From positions 119,035-183,034 of the forward strand of contig CAMWPB010000001.1 of assembly GCA_947176065.1 (NCBI GenBank): a DNA stretch of 64,000 nucleotides. Reading direction: 5' to 3'. The DNA comes from an uncultured Lachnospiraceae bacterium. Lineage in GTDB: Bacteria > Bacillota > Clostridia > Lachnospirales > Lachnospiraceae. Position numbers and translations under genes: made by a program. Positions 1-9,679 of this stretch are shown piece after piece (position 1 is the stretch's first letter; each line of letters starts with the position of its first letter). The notes beneath the pieces were generated by a model. The model saw only the letters and a program-made list of their open reading frames with translations, was not told where the DNA came from and made no database searches.

Positions 1-4
1 GCTT

Positions 5-445
5 GTGATGGCAGGAGATGGGCAGATGAAGCAGATAAGAGAGGCGTTTGGCGAAAAAAATCTTCTATCCGACGTAACATTTACAGGATGGGTGCGGGGG
101 CGGGAGAAGGAAAAGCTGCTACAGCAAAGCGCGGTCTTTCTGTTTCCGAGTTATAACGAAGGTATGCCGATGGCGGTTTTGGAGGCAATGGGTTATGGCT
201 TAGGCGTTGTTACGACAACGGTAGGAGGAATCCCACAGTTAATCGCTCACAGAAGGAACGGATTTCTGGAAGCGCCCGGTGATCTGGCCGCTATGGCCGA
301 AGATGTCAGCGGGCTGATACAGGATGAAGGGTTATGCCGCAATATGGGAGAAGCGGCAAGGGAGACAGTAGAACAGAAATACAGTTTACAAATGCATCTG
401 CAGAAATTGGAAGAGACTTACAGAAAGGCGTGCTTGACAAAATGA
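5..445 (+). CDS. GT4 glycosyltransferase, C-terminal part (truncated by window edge)
   Basis: FLFPSYNEGMPMAVLEAMGYGLGVVTTTVGGIPQLI is the typical GT4 C-terminal E-x7-E region; no start context in the window. Confidence 0.85.
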   Translation: MMAGDGQMKQIREAFGEKNLLSDVTFTGWVRGREKEKLLQQSAVFLFPSYNEGMPMAVLEAMGYGLGVVTTTVGGIPQLIAHRRNGFLEAPGDLAAMAEDVSGLIQDEGLCRNMGEAARETVEQKYSLQMHLQKLEETYRKACLTK

Positions 446-987
446 ATGTAAAGTTAAAGGCTGCAAAAAGTCTGTTTAAAATAGCTTATTGGAAGTGCCG
501 TTACGGCTCCCGGCTTAAGATGCCATGGATTCAGGGATTTGACCATGTCTATCTTGAAATGTCCAAAAACGGACGTATGAGTTTTGGGGAGAGAAACGAG
601 AACAGGGGCAAGATGCATTTTATCTGTGCAGGCGATGGCCGGTTGGAGATAGGAAATCATGTCATCTATGCGATCGGCGGCTGCATTACGTGTATGGGGC
701 ATATCAAAATAGGTGATTACTGTAGATTTGGCAATAACGTAGTCATTGTTGACCATGACCATAATTTTAAAAATCAGGGCGAGGAGTTTCTGGTTGGTGA
801 AATCACAATTGGAGACCGTGTCTGGATTGGCGCAAACTGCACCATCTTAAAAGATGTGCATATCGGAGACGACTGTGTGATAGCGGCAGGCAGTGTTATT
901 AAAAAAGATGTGCCGGCCCATACCATTTGTTATCAAAAAAGAGAAACAGTGTATGTCCCGATCTCATCGGAAAACAAGGGAGTATGA
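442..987 (+). CDS. Hexapeptide-repeat (LbetaH) acyltransferase
   Basis: ATGA overlap with the previous stop; repeats IKIGDYCRFGNNVVIVDHDH..ITIGDRVWIGANCTILKDVHIGDDCVIAAGSVIKKDVPAHTI. Confidence 0.85.
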   Translation: MNVKLKAAKSLFKIAYWKCRYGSRLKMPWIQGFDHVYLEMSKNGRMSFGERNENRGKMHFICAGDGRLEIGNHVIYAIGGCITCMGHIKIGDYCRFGNNVVIVDHDHNFKNQGEEFLVGEITIGDRVWIGANCTILKDVHIGDDCVIAAGSVIKKDVPAHTICYQKRETVYVPISSENKGV

Positions 988-993
988 GGAAAA

Positions 994-2001
994 GTGGATC
1001 AGATCAGCGTGATTGTCCCGGTTCACAACGGGGCTTCTTATTTGGAAGAATGCATCGACAGCATTCTGGCGCAGGACTGCGAAGCGTTGGAGGTGCTGAT
1101 CGTAAATGACGGCTCTACAGACAACACGGCAGAGCTTTGTGACCGGCTGTGCGGACTGCATGACTGCCTGCGGGTCATTACGCTGCCGGATCTGGGTGTT
1201 TCGGTGGCGCGGAACCGTGGACTGGAGCAGGCACGGGGCGCTTATGTCATGTTTGTGGACGCTGACGACAGGCTGCGGCCCGGGGTGCTTAAGAGTCTGC
1301 ACGGCCTGTTGTGTCGGACGGACAGCGATATGGCGGGCTGCAGTTTTGCCGCATGGGGGACGCCCGAGGAGTGGGAACGGCTTCGGGCGGAGAAAGAAAT
1401 GCCGGAGGAACTGACGGGCCCCGATGCCGGGAAGGTATATGACAGCGATTCCTATTTGAAGGAAAATATTCTGCGGGGGAATACCCGCTGCTGGAGTAAG
1501 CTCTACAGACGGGATCTGATCGGACAGGTACGGTTCCTTGAGGGACTGACTATCGGTGAGGATATGCTGTTTCTTGTGGAGCTTCTGCCGCGTATGAGGC
1601 GGGCTGTGGAGACGGCTTATCCCGGCTACGGGTATTATCAGAATCCTGGCGGCGCGATGCGCAGGCCCTTTACGCCGGATTATATGGATCAGATTTACTG
1701 CTGGGAGATGGCCCGGGAACTGATTGTGAAGCGGGACGCGTCCCTGTCGGCCCAGACGGACGCACAGATTATGGTGGCGGTCATGCTGACGGCGGGAAAG
1801 ATTGCCATGCTTTCCGGGAAAGAGCGCAGGAAGGCGAAAGAGTATCTGCAGGTCTGCCACAGGAAATTGAAGGAAATAGCCAGGGCGAGGGAATGCTATC
1901 GTTATCTGCCTGCCGGCTATGGAATCAAGGTGAGACTTTTCGCCCGGGTGCCCAGGCTTTATGTGTGGCTGTACGGCTGCCGTAAATTTTTTCGGAAATA
2001 G
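994..2001 (+). CDS. GT2 family glycosyltransferase
   Basis: ISVIVPVHNGASYLEECIDSILAQ..LIVNDGSTDNT..MFVDADD. Confidence 0.9.
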   Translation: MDQISVIVPVHNGASYLEECIDSILAQDCEALEVLIVNDGSTDNTAELCDRLCGLHDCLRVITLPDLGVSVARNRGLEQARGAYVMFVDADDRLRPGVLKSLHGLLCRTDSDMAGCSFAAWGTPEEWERLRAEKEMPEELTGPDAGKVYDSDSYLKENILRGNTRCWSKLYRRDLIGQVRFLEGLTIGEDMLFLVELLPRMRRAVETAYPGYGYYQNPGGAMRRPFTPDYMDQIYCWEMARELIVKRDASLSAQTDAQIMVAVMLTAGKIAMLSGKERRKAKEYLQVCHRKLKEIARARECYRYLPAGYGIKVRLFARVPRLYVWLYGCRKFFRK

Positions 2002-2079
2002 GATAAAAGGTCCGGGCACTGCTTACCGGACCCGGTATACATGGTAAGGAACAGGAAAACAGAGAAAGCGGGAAAGCGT

Positions 2080-3102
2080 ATGAAGAGGATACATCCGTTA
2101 ATCAGCATAATCGTGCCGGTGTATAATAAGGAGGCGTATCTGCGGGAATGTGTGGACAGCATTCTGGAGCAGACCTATCGGCGGATCGAGGTGATTCTGG
2201 TGGACGACGAGTCCACGGATAAAAGCGGTGCAGTCTGCGATGAGTTTGGGCAGGCAGATACAAGGGTGCGGGTCATCCATCAGAAGAACGGCGGCCCCAC
2301 GGCGGCCTGCGTGGCAGGCATGGAGAGGGCCTTGGGCGGGTATTATATGTTTGTGGACAGTGACGATTATCTGGAGCCGGAGACGCTTGCGCAGATGGCT
2401 GATCGTCTGGCGGGCGTGCCGGGGGAGATTGTCTGCTGCGATCATGTGGTGGAGAAACAGCACGGATCAGAGTGGGTAAAGAGCGGTGCGGCGTCCGAAA
2501 TCTATGAGGGCGACAGGCTGCGGGAGCAGATTAAGGCGAAGCTGATCGGCGAGGAAAGGAAGGTAGTCCCGCTGTCACGGTGCATGAAGCTGTGTGAAAA
2601 ATCCGTTTTTTCGGGCAATGAAGCATACTATGATTACAGTCTCCGTTTCGGGGATGACACGAATCTGATGTATCCGGCCCTGCTTTCGAGCAGCCGGGTG
2701 GTGATTATGAAGGATGCCTTTTACTATCATTACCGCTACGTGGAAGGGTCGCTGGTGCACGGTTACGACGAGGGACTTTTTGCGGGCGTGGAGCGGCTGA
2801 TGGAGGCCGTGAAGCGGACGGCGGAGGAGAAAAAAGCGCCGGACGCCGCAGACGCGGTGGCCCGCGAATACTGTTACATGCTTTTGTATGTGATGAAGAA
2901 CGAGCTGCGTGCCCCCGGGAAGGATTACCGAACGCGGATTCAAAGGATTTTCGGGGAGGAGAAGATCAAAACATTGCTGCAGAATACGCCGATTGCGGTG
3001 ACGGAGCGCGCAAACCAGCTTTTGTATATGGGGGCGCTGTATCCCGGCGGTATGCTGTTGCGGGTGCTGAGAATGATACTGCGCATCTATGATCGAAAGT
3101 GA
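2080..3102 (+). CDS. GT2 family glycosyltransferase
   Basis: ISIIVPVYNKEAYLRECVDSILEQTYRRIEVILVDDESTDKS..MFVDSDDY; start moved from 2041 to the internal ATG. Confidence 0.9.
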   Translation: MKRIHPLISIIVPVYNKEAYLRECVDSILEQTYRRIEVILVDDESTDKSGAVCDEFGQADTRVRVIHQKNGGPTAACVAGMERALGGYYMFVDSDDYLEPETLAQMADRLAGVPGEIVCCDHVVEKQHGSEWVKSGAASEIYEGDRLREQIKAKLIGEERKVVPLSRCMKLCEKSVFSGNEAYYDYSLRFGDDTNLMYPALLSSSRVVIMKDAFYYHYRYVEGSLVHGYDEGLFAGVERLMEAVKRTAEEKKAPDAADAVAREYCYMLLYVMKNELRAPGKDYRTRIQRIFGEEKIKTLLQNTPIAVTERANQLLYMGALYPGGMLLRVLRMILRIYDRK

Positions 3103-3147
3103 TTCTCATTCTAAGGGAAAGCGGCGGGAAAGGAAACATGGACAGGC

Positions 3148-4059
3148 ATGATCGTGATAAGAGTTATGGGCGGGCTGGGCAATCAACTGCAGCAGTACGC
3201 GCTGTTTAGAAAATTTCAGAGTCTGGGCGTGGAGACAAAGCTGGATCTCTCTTGGTTTTCGCAAAAAAATCAGGAGTCGGCTGCGGCGCCCAGAAAGTTT
3301 GCGCTCTCCGATTTCGAAGGACTGCCCTTTCAGACGGCTTCCGGGGAGGAGGTGCGGGCGCTTCTCGGGAGAGCTTATGAGGAGGAAGCGGGCTTTGCGG
3401 AGAAGATGAAGAAGCGGCTTATGCCGGCCAAGGCGCCGCTGTTTGAGGAATCGGAAATGTATCATCCGCAGATATTTTCGTGGCAGAACCGCTATCTGGT
3501 CGGGTATTGGGCCTGTGAGGCATATTACGCGGATATTTTGGAAGGGCTTCGGGAAACGATACGCTTTCCTGAAAGCAAAGATGCCAGAAACCGGGAGGCC
3601 ATGGAAGAGATGGAGGCCCGGCCTTCTGTCAGCATCCATGTCCGCAGGGGGGATTATTTGGACGCTGCCAATGCGGCTATGTTTGGCGGCATCTGCACAG
3701 AGGTGTATTATGACACTTGTGTCAGCTATATAAAAGAGAGATGCCCCAGTGCGGTTTTCTATGTCTTTTCGGATGACGCGGATTATGTGCGGGCGCATTT
3801 TGCCGGTAAGGAATTTCGCATTGTGGACTGGAACAGGGGTGAGGACAGCTTCTATGACATGCAGTTGATGAGCCGCTGCAGACATAATATCTGCGCAAAC
3901 AGCACCTTCAGCTTCTGGGGGGCGCGTTTGAACGGAAATCCCGACAAGATGATGCTGCGTCCTTCCATTCACAAAAACACCCAGATCTGCGTCCCCGAAC
4001 AGATGAAGGCTCTGTGGGCCGGATGGACGCTTGTCACCCCGGAGGGAACAGTTATTTGA
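3148..4059 (+). CDS. GT11 alpha-1,2-fucosyltransferase-like
   Basis: MIVIRVMGGLGNQLQQYALFRKF N-terminus; SIHVRRGDYL motif; CRHNICANSTFSFWGARLN. Confidence 0.88.
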   Translation: MIVIRVMGGLGNQLQQYALFRKFQSLGVETKLDLSWFSQKNQESAAAPRKFALSDFEGLPFQTASGEEVRALLGRAYEEEAGFAEKMKKRLMPAKAPLFEESEMYHPQIFSWQNRYLVGYWACEAYYADILEGLRETIRFPESKDARNREAMEEMEARPSVSIHVRRGDYLDAANAAMFGGICTEVYYDTCVSYIKERCPSAVFYVFSDDADYVRAHFAGKEFRIVDWNRGEDSFYDMQLMSRCRHNICANSTFSFWGARLNGNPDKMMLRPSIHKNTQICVPEQMKALWAGWTLVTPEGTVI

Positions 4060-4112
4060 TATGAGGGACGATTGATGGTATACTCAGAGAAAATGGTTTG
4101 GAAGGGATCAGC

Positions 4113-5303
4113 ATGGAATACGGTAACGACAAAATAGTGATGTATCTGCATGGCGGCAGCGGCAATCACGGCTGTGAAGCGATTGTCAACAGCACCTGTC
4201 ATATGATAGAAGAAATACCTAAGCTTCTGGTGACGAACAGTGAGCAGGAGGACAGGCATTATTCGGTGGAACCTCTCTGCGATATTCTGCAGGAGCGCAA
4301 GATCGCGGAGCATTTTTTTGCCCATGTGTGGTATTATGTCTGGCGGAAGGTTTTTCACGATCCCGAATCCTTTATGCGCTATCGTTTCCGCGAGGTGATG
4401 GGTAAAAATCTGGCGCCCCTCTATCTCTCGATCGGTGGGGATATGTACTGCTACGAGCTGTCAAAGAAGGAGGCAGTCACGGCCAACAGCGCGTTTAACA
4501 GGGCGGGTGCAAAGACCGTTCTCTGGGGCTGCTCTCTGGAGCCGGCGCTTTTGCAGGAGACAGCGGTGGTGGAGGACATGAAACGGTATGCGCTGATTAC
4601 CCCGAGGGAGTCGATCACGACGGAGGCCCTTGCGGCGGCCGGGGTGACAGAGAATGTGAAGCAGTTTCCCGATCCGGCGTTTGCACTGGAGCCGGAGAAA
4701 ACGAAACTTCCCTTCGGCTTTAGCGAGGGGAATACCATTGGCATCAATATCAGTCCGATGATTCTCAAATATGAGGAAAAGAGCGGCATTACGATTATGA
4801 ATTATCGTAAGCTGATCGACCATATTCTGGAGACCACGGACTGTCATATCGCGCTGATTCCCCATGTGATGTGGAAGAACAATGACGACAGACTGACGAT
4901 AAATGAGCTTTACGGCGTTTATCAGGGAAATGACCGTGTTGTGAAATTTGAGGACATGTCCTGCCAGAAAATCAAATATGTGATTTCCAAATGCAGGGCC
5001 TTTATCGGAGCCAGAACACACGCGACCATCGCCGCCTATTCTTCCATGGTTCCCACGTTGGTGGTGGGCTATTCCGTAAAGGCCAGAGGCATCGCGAAGG
5101 ATCTCTTTGGCGACCCGGAGCACTATGTGCTGCCCGTGCAGACACTTTCCAACCCGGAGGAGCTGATCGGCGCCTTTGAGTGGATGATGGAAAGAGAGGG
5201 CGAGATTCGGGGACGGTTACAGGAGATTATGCCGGATTACTGTAAAAAAGCGGCTGAGGCGGGGGAAGAGCTCCGCAGGCTGTGGAAGAGTCTCCATGAC
5301 TGA
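4113..5303 (+). CDS. Polysaccharide pyruvyl transferase family protein
   Basis: MYLHGGSGNHGCEAIVNSTCHMI; FIGARTHATIAAYSSMVPTLVVGYSVKARGIAKDLFG. Confidence 0.85.
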   Translation: MEYGNDKIVMYLHGGSGNHGCEAIVNSTCHMIEEIPKLLVTNSEQEDRHYSVEPLCDILQERKIAEHFFAHVWYYVWRKVFHDPESFMRYRFREVMGKNLAPLYLSIGGDMYCYELSKKEAVTANSAFNRAGAKTVLWGCSLEPALLQETAVVEDMKRYALITPRESITTEALAAAGVTENVKQFPDPAFALEPEKTKLPFGFSEGNTIGINISPMILKYEEKSGITIMNYRKLIDHILETTDCHIALIPHVMWKNNDDRLTINELYGVYQGNDRVVKFEDMSCQKIKYVISKCRAFIGARTHATIAAYSSMVPTLVVGYSVKARGIAKDLFGDPEHYVLPVQTLSNPEELIGAFEWMMEREGEIRGRLQEIMPDYCKKAAEAGEELRRLWKSLHD

Positions 5304-5316
5304 AAGTGAATGAATT

Positions 5317-6861
5317 ATGGGCAGAATACAGAAAGCCGGAAAAAATATCATATTCGGATATATCAGCAATCTGGTCATCCTGTTGGTTAATTTTATCCAG
5401 CGGACGGTCTTTATCTATATGCTGGGCAGGACGCTCTCGGGGGTAAACGGCGTTTATACGGATGTATTAAGCGTCCTTTCGCTGACGGAGCTGGGGATCG
5501 GCACGGCCTTAAACTACAGCCTCTACAAGCCGGTGGCGGAGCGCAATATTGAAAAGATCAAGTCCTACATGCGCTTTTACAAGAAGGCGTATCTGACCAT
5601 CGCGGGCGTGATCGCGGTTTTGGGAATCTCGATTTCCCCTTTTTTGAAGTACATTCTGAAAAATCCGGGCAGCCTGACCGTGGGGGAGCTGACGCTTTAC
5701 TATTATCTGTTCCTGTTTAACACGGTGATCAGCTATTTTGTCACCTATAAATACAGTCTGGTGAATGCGGAGCAGAAAAATTATATCCAGACCAATATCA
5801 CTACCCTGACGAAGATAGTGACAGCCGCAGTCCAGATTGCGGTTCTGCTGCTTTTCAGGAATTTTTTGTTTTATCTGCTGGCACAGTCTGTTGTGGAGCT
5901 TTTGCAGAAGATTTTTGTGACAGCCTATCTGAACAGGCTGTATCCTTATCTGCGGGACAAGGATGTGAAGAAGCTTACGGCGGAGGAAACGCAGATAGTC
6001 GCCACCAAGACAAAGGCGTTGATCTGTCATAAGATCGGGGATGTGGCCAGACTGCAGACGGACAAGATCATTATTTCGTCCTTTGTCAGTGTGGACACGG
6101 CGGCGATTGTGGACAACTATGTCTACATCATTACTTATGTGGGAAATTTCGTTAATATTATATTTGATTCCGTGATCTCGGGTTTCGGCAATGTGGTGGC
6201 TACGGAGTCTAAGGAGAGGCAGTATCTGCTCTTCAAGGTGTATCGCTTTTTCGCCTGCTGGCTCTTCGGTTTCGGCGCAGTGGGCTTCTTTCATCTGCTT
6301 ACGCCTTTTATCGGCGGGGTGTGGCTGCGCGACGGCAGTTGGACGCTGCCGCAGGTGACGGTGACCCTTCTGGTGATGGATTTTTATCTGAAGGGCGGCC
6401 GCACGGTGCTCCTCAATTTCAAGATCGCATCGGGACTTTTCGAGCAGGACAGGTTTTTGCCGTTAATACAGGGAGCCGTCAATCTGGTGGTATCGATTGT
6501 GCTGGTGATAAAAATCGGTGTGACGGGTGTCTATGTGGGGACGCTTGTGTCAGGTATTATGGCTAACCTGATCCGTCCCGGGATTATCTACCGGGTGTGC
6601 TTTGGAAAAAGCGCGGGAGCCTATTTCAGGGATTCCCTGAAATATATCGGGGTGATTCTGGCGGTGGGAGCGGTGATTACGCCGATCCGCCATGCGGTCA
6701 TGGGGGAGGTCACGATCCTTTCCTTTGCCCTGATGGTGATTTTGATCACACTGTTTTATAATCTGGTATTTCTGGTGGTATTCCACAGGACGGAGGAGTT
6801 TTCCTATCTGTGGAACGCGGTGGCCAAAGTGAGAAGTACTTCTAAAGATGTTCCGTCATAG
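5317..6861 (+). CDS. Oligosaccharide/polysaccharide flippase (Wzx/MATE-like)
   Basis: 514 aa, multiple TM segments; IFGYISNLVILLVNFIQRTVFIYMLGRTLSGVNGVYTDVLSVLSLTELGIGTALNYSLYKP. Confidence 0.87.
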   Translation: MGRIQKAGKNIIFGYISNLVILLVNFIQRTVFIYMLGRTLSGVNGVYTDVLSVLSLTELGIGTALNYSLYKPVAERNIEKIKSYMRFYKKAYLTIAGVIAVLGISISPFLKYILKNPGSLTVGELTLYYYLFLFNTVISYFVTYKYSLVNAEQKNYIQTNITTLTKIVTAAVQIAVLLLFRNFLFYLLAQSVVELLQKIFVTAYLNRLYPYLRDKDVKKLTAEETQIVATKTKALICHKIGDVARLQTDKIIISSFVSVDTAAIVDNYVYIITYVGNFVNIIFDSVISGFGNVVATESKERQYLLFKVYRFFACWLFGFGAVGFFHLLTPFIGGVWLRDGSWTLPQVTVTLLVMDFYLKGGRTVLLNFKIASGLFEQDRFLPLIQGAVNLVVSIVLVIKIGVTGVYVGTLVSGIMANLIRPGIIYRVCFGKSAGAYFRDSLKYIGVILAVGAVITPIRHAVMGEVTILSFALMVILITLFYNLVFLVVFHRTEEFSYLWNAVAKVRSTSKDVPS

Positions 6862-6874
6862 GACAGGAACAAAG
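6835..6874 (+). repeat. Dispersed hairpin repeat, copy 1 (overlaps the flippase stop and precedes the next RBS)
   Basis: agtacttctaaagatgttccgtcataggacaggaacaaag, 35/40 identical to 13493-13532; GTTCC..GGAAC stem. Confidence 0.8.
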
Positions 6875-6883
6875 GAGGTTTGC

Positions 6884-7984
6884 ATGAATAAGATTCCTCT
6901 GATCGAGAATGCTTGTAAGGAACTTTTGGAGTACGGTGTGCCAGACAGGCGGGAAAAGTGCAGGGATCTGGCGAAACGCCTGATTCTCCGTCGAAAGACG
7001 CCGGGGGAAGATCCCATTTTCTGGCCCACCGGGCTGTTGGCGTCGGGGTTGTGGCATTGCAGGGAGGAATTTGCGAAATCTGCGGATGCCGGGAGCACCA
7101 TTGTCATGATAGACCAGGCCCTTGCGGCATATTACGGGAGATGGCAAAAAAAGGGGATGCCTATTGTGGTTCTGGATGATCTGCTTTCCGGGGAGACCTT
7201 GTTACACCTGCATCAGGCAGTGTGGGAAAAGAAAACGGATTTCGGAGCAGGCATGTCCGAAGAACTGCTTAAAAATGCGGTGGATAAGCTGGCTTCTTAC
7301 GGCGCGGCTCATCCCGCAGACGCGGCGGGGAGCTTTCTCTATCGGCCTGCAAACGGGGAAAAGACAGTTTTTGTGGACGGTATCGGGCTGTCCTGTCCGT
7401 TTCTCTATCGGTATGGCGAGATGTTTGACCGGCCGGAATATAAGGAATTGGCGGTTTTGCAGATTGTGAATTTTTTGTCATACGGTATGGACGGCAAGTC
7501 GGGACTTCCTTATCACGGTTATGACATGACGGACGGCTTAAAATACGGGATCATCGGCTGGGGAAGGGCTGTCGGATGGCTGATTCGGGGGATGACGGGC
7601 TGTATGATTTCGACGTACGGCAGGGAGAGGCTGGCGGCGCCCTGTACCGCGCTTGCGGATGCGGCGATTGCCTGTCAGAGGCAGGACGGCTGTTTTTCAT
7701 GGCAGCTCGAGGCAGCGGAGGGACCTGCGGACACTTCCGCCACAGGGATGATCTGCGCCGGTTTAAGGCAGGGGATGGAAATCGGCATCCTGTCGGGTGA
7801 AACATATGAGAATGCCCTGAGAGCGGGGAGGCAGGCGCTGGAGCGGTCGGTAAGGGACGGCCGGGTGTACCGCTGTTCAGGAGAGTGCGAGGGCTTTTCC
7901 CAGTACCCGCAGCGTTACGGCGCATATCCGTGGTCACTGGGGCCGGCGCTGGAGGTGCTGCAGACGGACGGGCAGGCAGGGTGA
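6884..7984 (+). CDS. GH88/GH105-like unsaturated glucuronyl/rhamnogalacturonyl hydrolase-type protein, no signal peptide
   Basis: (alpha/alpha)6-barrel style motifs VDGIGLSCPFLYRYGEMF, GLPYHGYD, GWGRAVGWLIRGM, RQDGCFSWQLE, DTSATGMI; AAAGGAGG RBS. Confidence 0.65.
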   Translation: MNKIPLIENACKELLEYGVPDRREKCRDLAKRLILRRKTPGEDPIFWPTGLLASGLWHCREEFAKSADAGSTIVMIDQALAAYYGRWQKKGMPIVVLDDLLSGETLLHLHQAVWEKKTDFGAGMSEELLKNAVDKLASYGAAHPADAAGSFLYRPANGEKTVFVDGIGLSCPFLYRYGEMFDRPEYKELAVLQIVNFLSYGMDGKSGLPYHGYDMTDGLKYGIIGWGRAVGWLIRGMTGCMISTYGRERLAAPCTALADAAIACQRQDGCFSWQLEAAEGPADTSATGMICAGLRQGMEIGILSGETYENALRAGRQALERSVRDGRVYRCSGECEGFSQYPQRYGAYPWSLGPALEVLQTDGQAG

Positions 7985-8021
7985 GTGAAAGACCGGGCTG
8001 TAGTATTTGAGGAATGGGACG

Positions 8022-9635
8022 ATGGAACGATATAAAAAGTTTGAAAAGACAATTACCATACAGGAGGCGTGTTACTACGGTTTTTTCGTTCTCCTGTCAC
8101 TGGCGAAAGGACTGGGATTTTACGAGGGACAGAAGCTCTTTTATCTGCTTGTCCTGCCTGCGCTCGTTCTGGGCTTTTTGAAAATTCTTCTGACGTCATA
8201 TACGAAATGGCAGTTGGTTTTGCAGATTGTGTTTCTGGCCCTTGTGGCGGTGATTTATTATGAATCGCGGCAGATCGCCATTTTTTTTGTGGCATTCACG
8301 GTGCTTGGCATGAAAGATATTTCTGTGAAAAAGGTGTTCCACATTGCGCTCTGGGTATGGGCCGTCTGCGCGGTGGCGCTCTCTTCGGTTTCCTTTTTCT
8401 TCCTGGAGCACACCGTTTACCGGGTACACGCCAAGATGGGATTGGGACATATTTTCCGCTGGAGTCTCGGGTTTACGCATCCGAACATTCTGCACATTAC
8501 GTATCTGATGCTCTGTGCATTGATGATATGGGAGCTGGAGGAAACCTATGGCTTTAAGCAGTATGCGCTTCTTATGGCCGGAAATCTTCTTGTATTTTTC
8601 TATTCCATCAGTTACACGGGCTTGGGCATTGTGGCGGTTATGCTGACGGGCTGTTTTTATATCAGATTCCGTCCCAGATTCGGTATCGGGGAAAAGATAC
8701 TGGCGAATCTGGTGCTGCCGGTCTGCCTGCTGATGTCCTTTGTCCTGCCCTTCTACCTGAGCTGGCATCGGATCAGCCACTTTGTGGAGAAGATTAATTT
8801 TATGGTCAATACGAGGATCTGGCTGGCGGAGCAGTTTTTGAAATCGGAGTACCGGAGTCTGTTCGGGGCGGATGTCTCCAAGGTTGTCAAGTCCTCCATG
8901 ACGCTGGACAATTCCTATGTCTGGTGCTATATCAATTACGGGCTGATTCCCACGATTATTATTTTGCTGGGTTATTTTGCCCTGCTGTTTTATGATACCC
9001 ATAAGCAGCGGACGAGGGAGCTGGTGATTCTGGTATGTTTTTTGGGCGCAGGGTGGACGGAACAACTGCTGTTTAACACATCCTTCAAAAATATCACACT
9101 GCTTTTCCTGGGGGCGCTGCTGTTTTTGCAAAAGGAGGGCGAGAAGGAATATTGTCTGCTTTCCCGGCTGACGCAGCGCCGGAGTCTGGTAACGGTTCCG
9201 TTTTCCGGGCTGCCGGATCATATGCTGCTTCATGTACGGGCGTGCTGCCATGCGCACAGGGGCAGGATTCTGTGTGCGGTGGCAGCAGGTGCGGCGGTGG
9301 GCGGAATTTTATGCGCGCTGCTTTATCAGGAGCCTGCGGGGTATGTGGTACAGCGTTTCTATACGGACGGTCTGGAGGAGACGAGCGTTTATCTGGAGAG
9401 TGAAGACGATCCGGCCTATGAGGGGTATCGGGTTATGAACTATGTGGACGCGCAGACGCCGATGCAGATTGTGTCGGGAAAAGCCGTGAAGCTGGAGACG
9501 GCGCGCTATTATGTGGGAAGTCTGCTGCTTGGCGCAATGCTTGGAGCTGCCGCCGCGATCCTGTGGCATATGATAAGATGGCGGGGAAAATCGGCCATGG
9601 TAGTTACGGAAATTTCGGGATATGATAAAGGCTAA
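8022..9635 (+). CDS. O-antigen polymerase-like (Wzy) membrane protein with a C-terminal two-TM extension
   Basis: About 10 hydrophobic segments; LGLGHIFRWSLGFTHPNILHITYLMLCALMIWE; C-terminus has a TM-loop-TM arrangement. Confidence 0.7.
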   Translation: MERYKKFEKTITIQEACYYGFFVLLSLAKGLGFYEGQKLFYLLVLPALVLGFLKILLTSYTKWQLVLQIVFLALVAVIYYESRQIAIFFVAFTVLGMKDISVKKVFHIALWVWAVCAVALSSVSFFFLEHTVYRVHAKMGLGHIFRWSLGFTHPNILHITYLMLCALMIWELEETYGFKQYALLMAGNLLVFFYSISYTGLGIVAVMLTGCFYIRFRPRFGIGEKILANLVLPVCLLMSFVLPFYLSWHRISHFVEKINFMVNTRIWLAEQFLKSEYRSLFGADVSKVVKSSMTLDNSYVWCYINYGLIPTIIILLGYFALLFYDTHKQRTRELVILVCFLGAGWTEQLLFNTSFKNITLLFLGALLFLQKEGEKEYCLLSRLTQRRSLVTVPFSGLPDHMLLHVRACCHAHRGRILCAVAAGAAVGGILCALLYQEPAGYVVQRFYTDGLEETSVYLESEDDPAYEGYRVMNYVDAQTPMQIVSGKAVKLETARYYVGSLLLGAMLGAAAAILWHMIRWRGKSAMVVTEISGYDKG

Positions 9636-9679
9636 GGCACAATGATAGGTCTGCATAACGGAGTGGAATGAGGAATCGC

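Noticed and set aside
964-2019. 351-aa minus-strand ORF, and similar long minus ORFs (8196-9257, 10376-11473, 11512-12678, 24288-25616)
   Set aside because: All are antisense to confidently identified + strand genes and lack recognisable domains.
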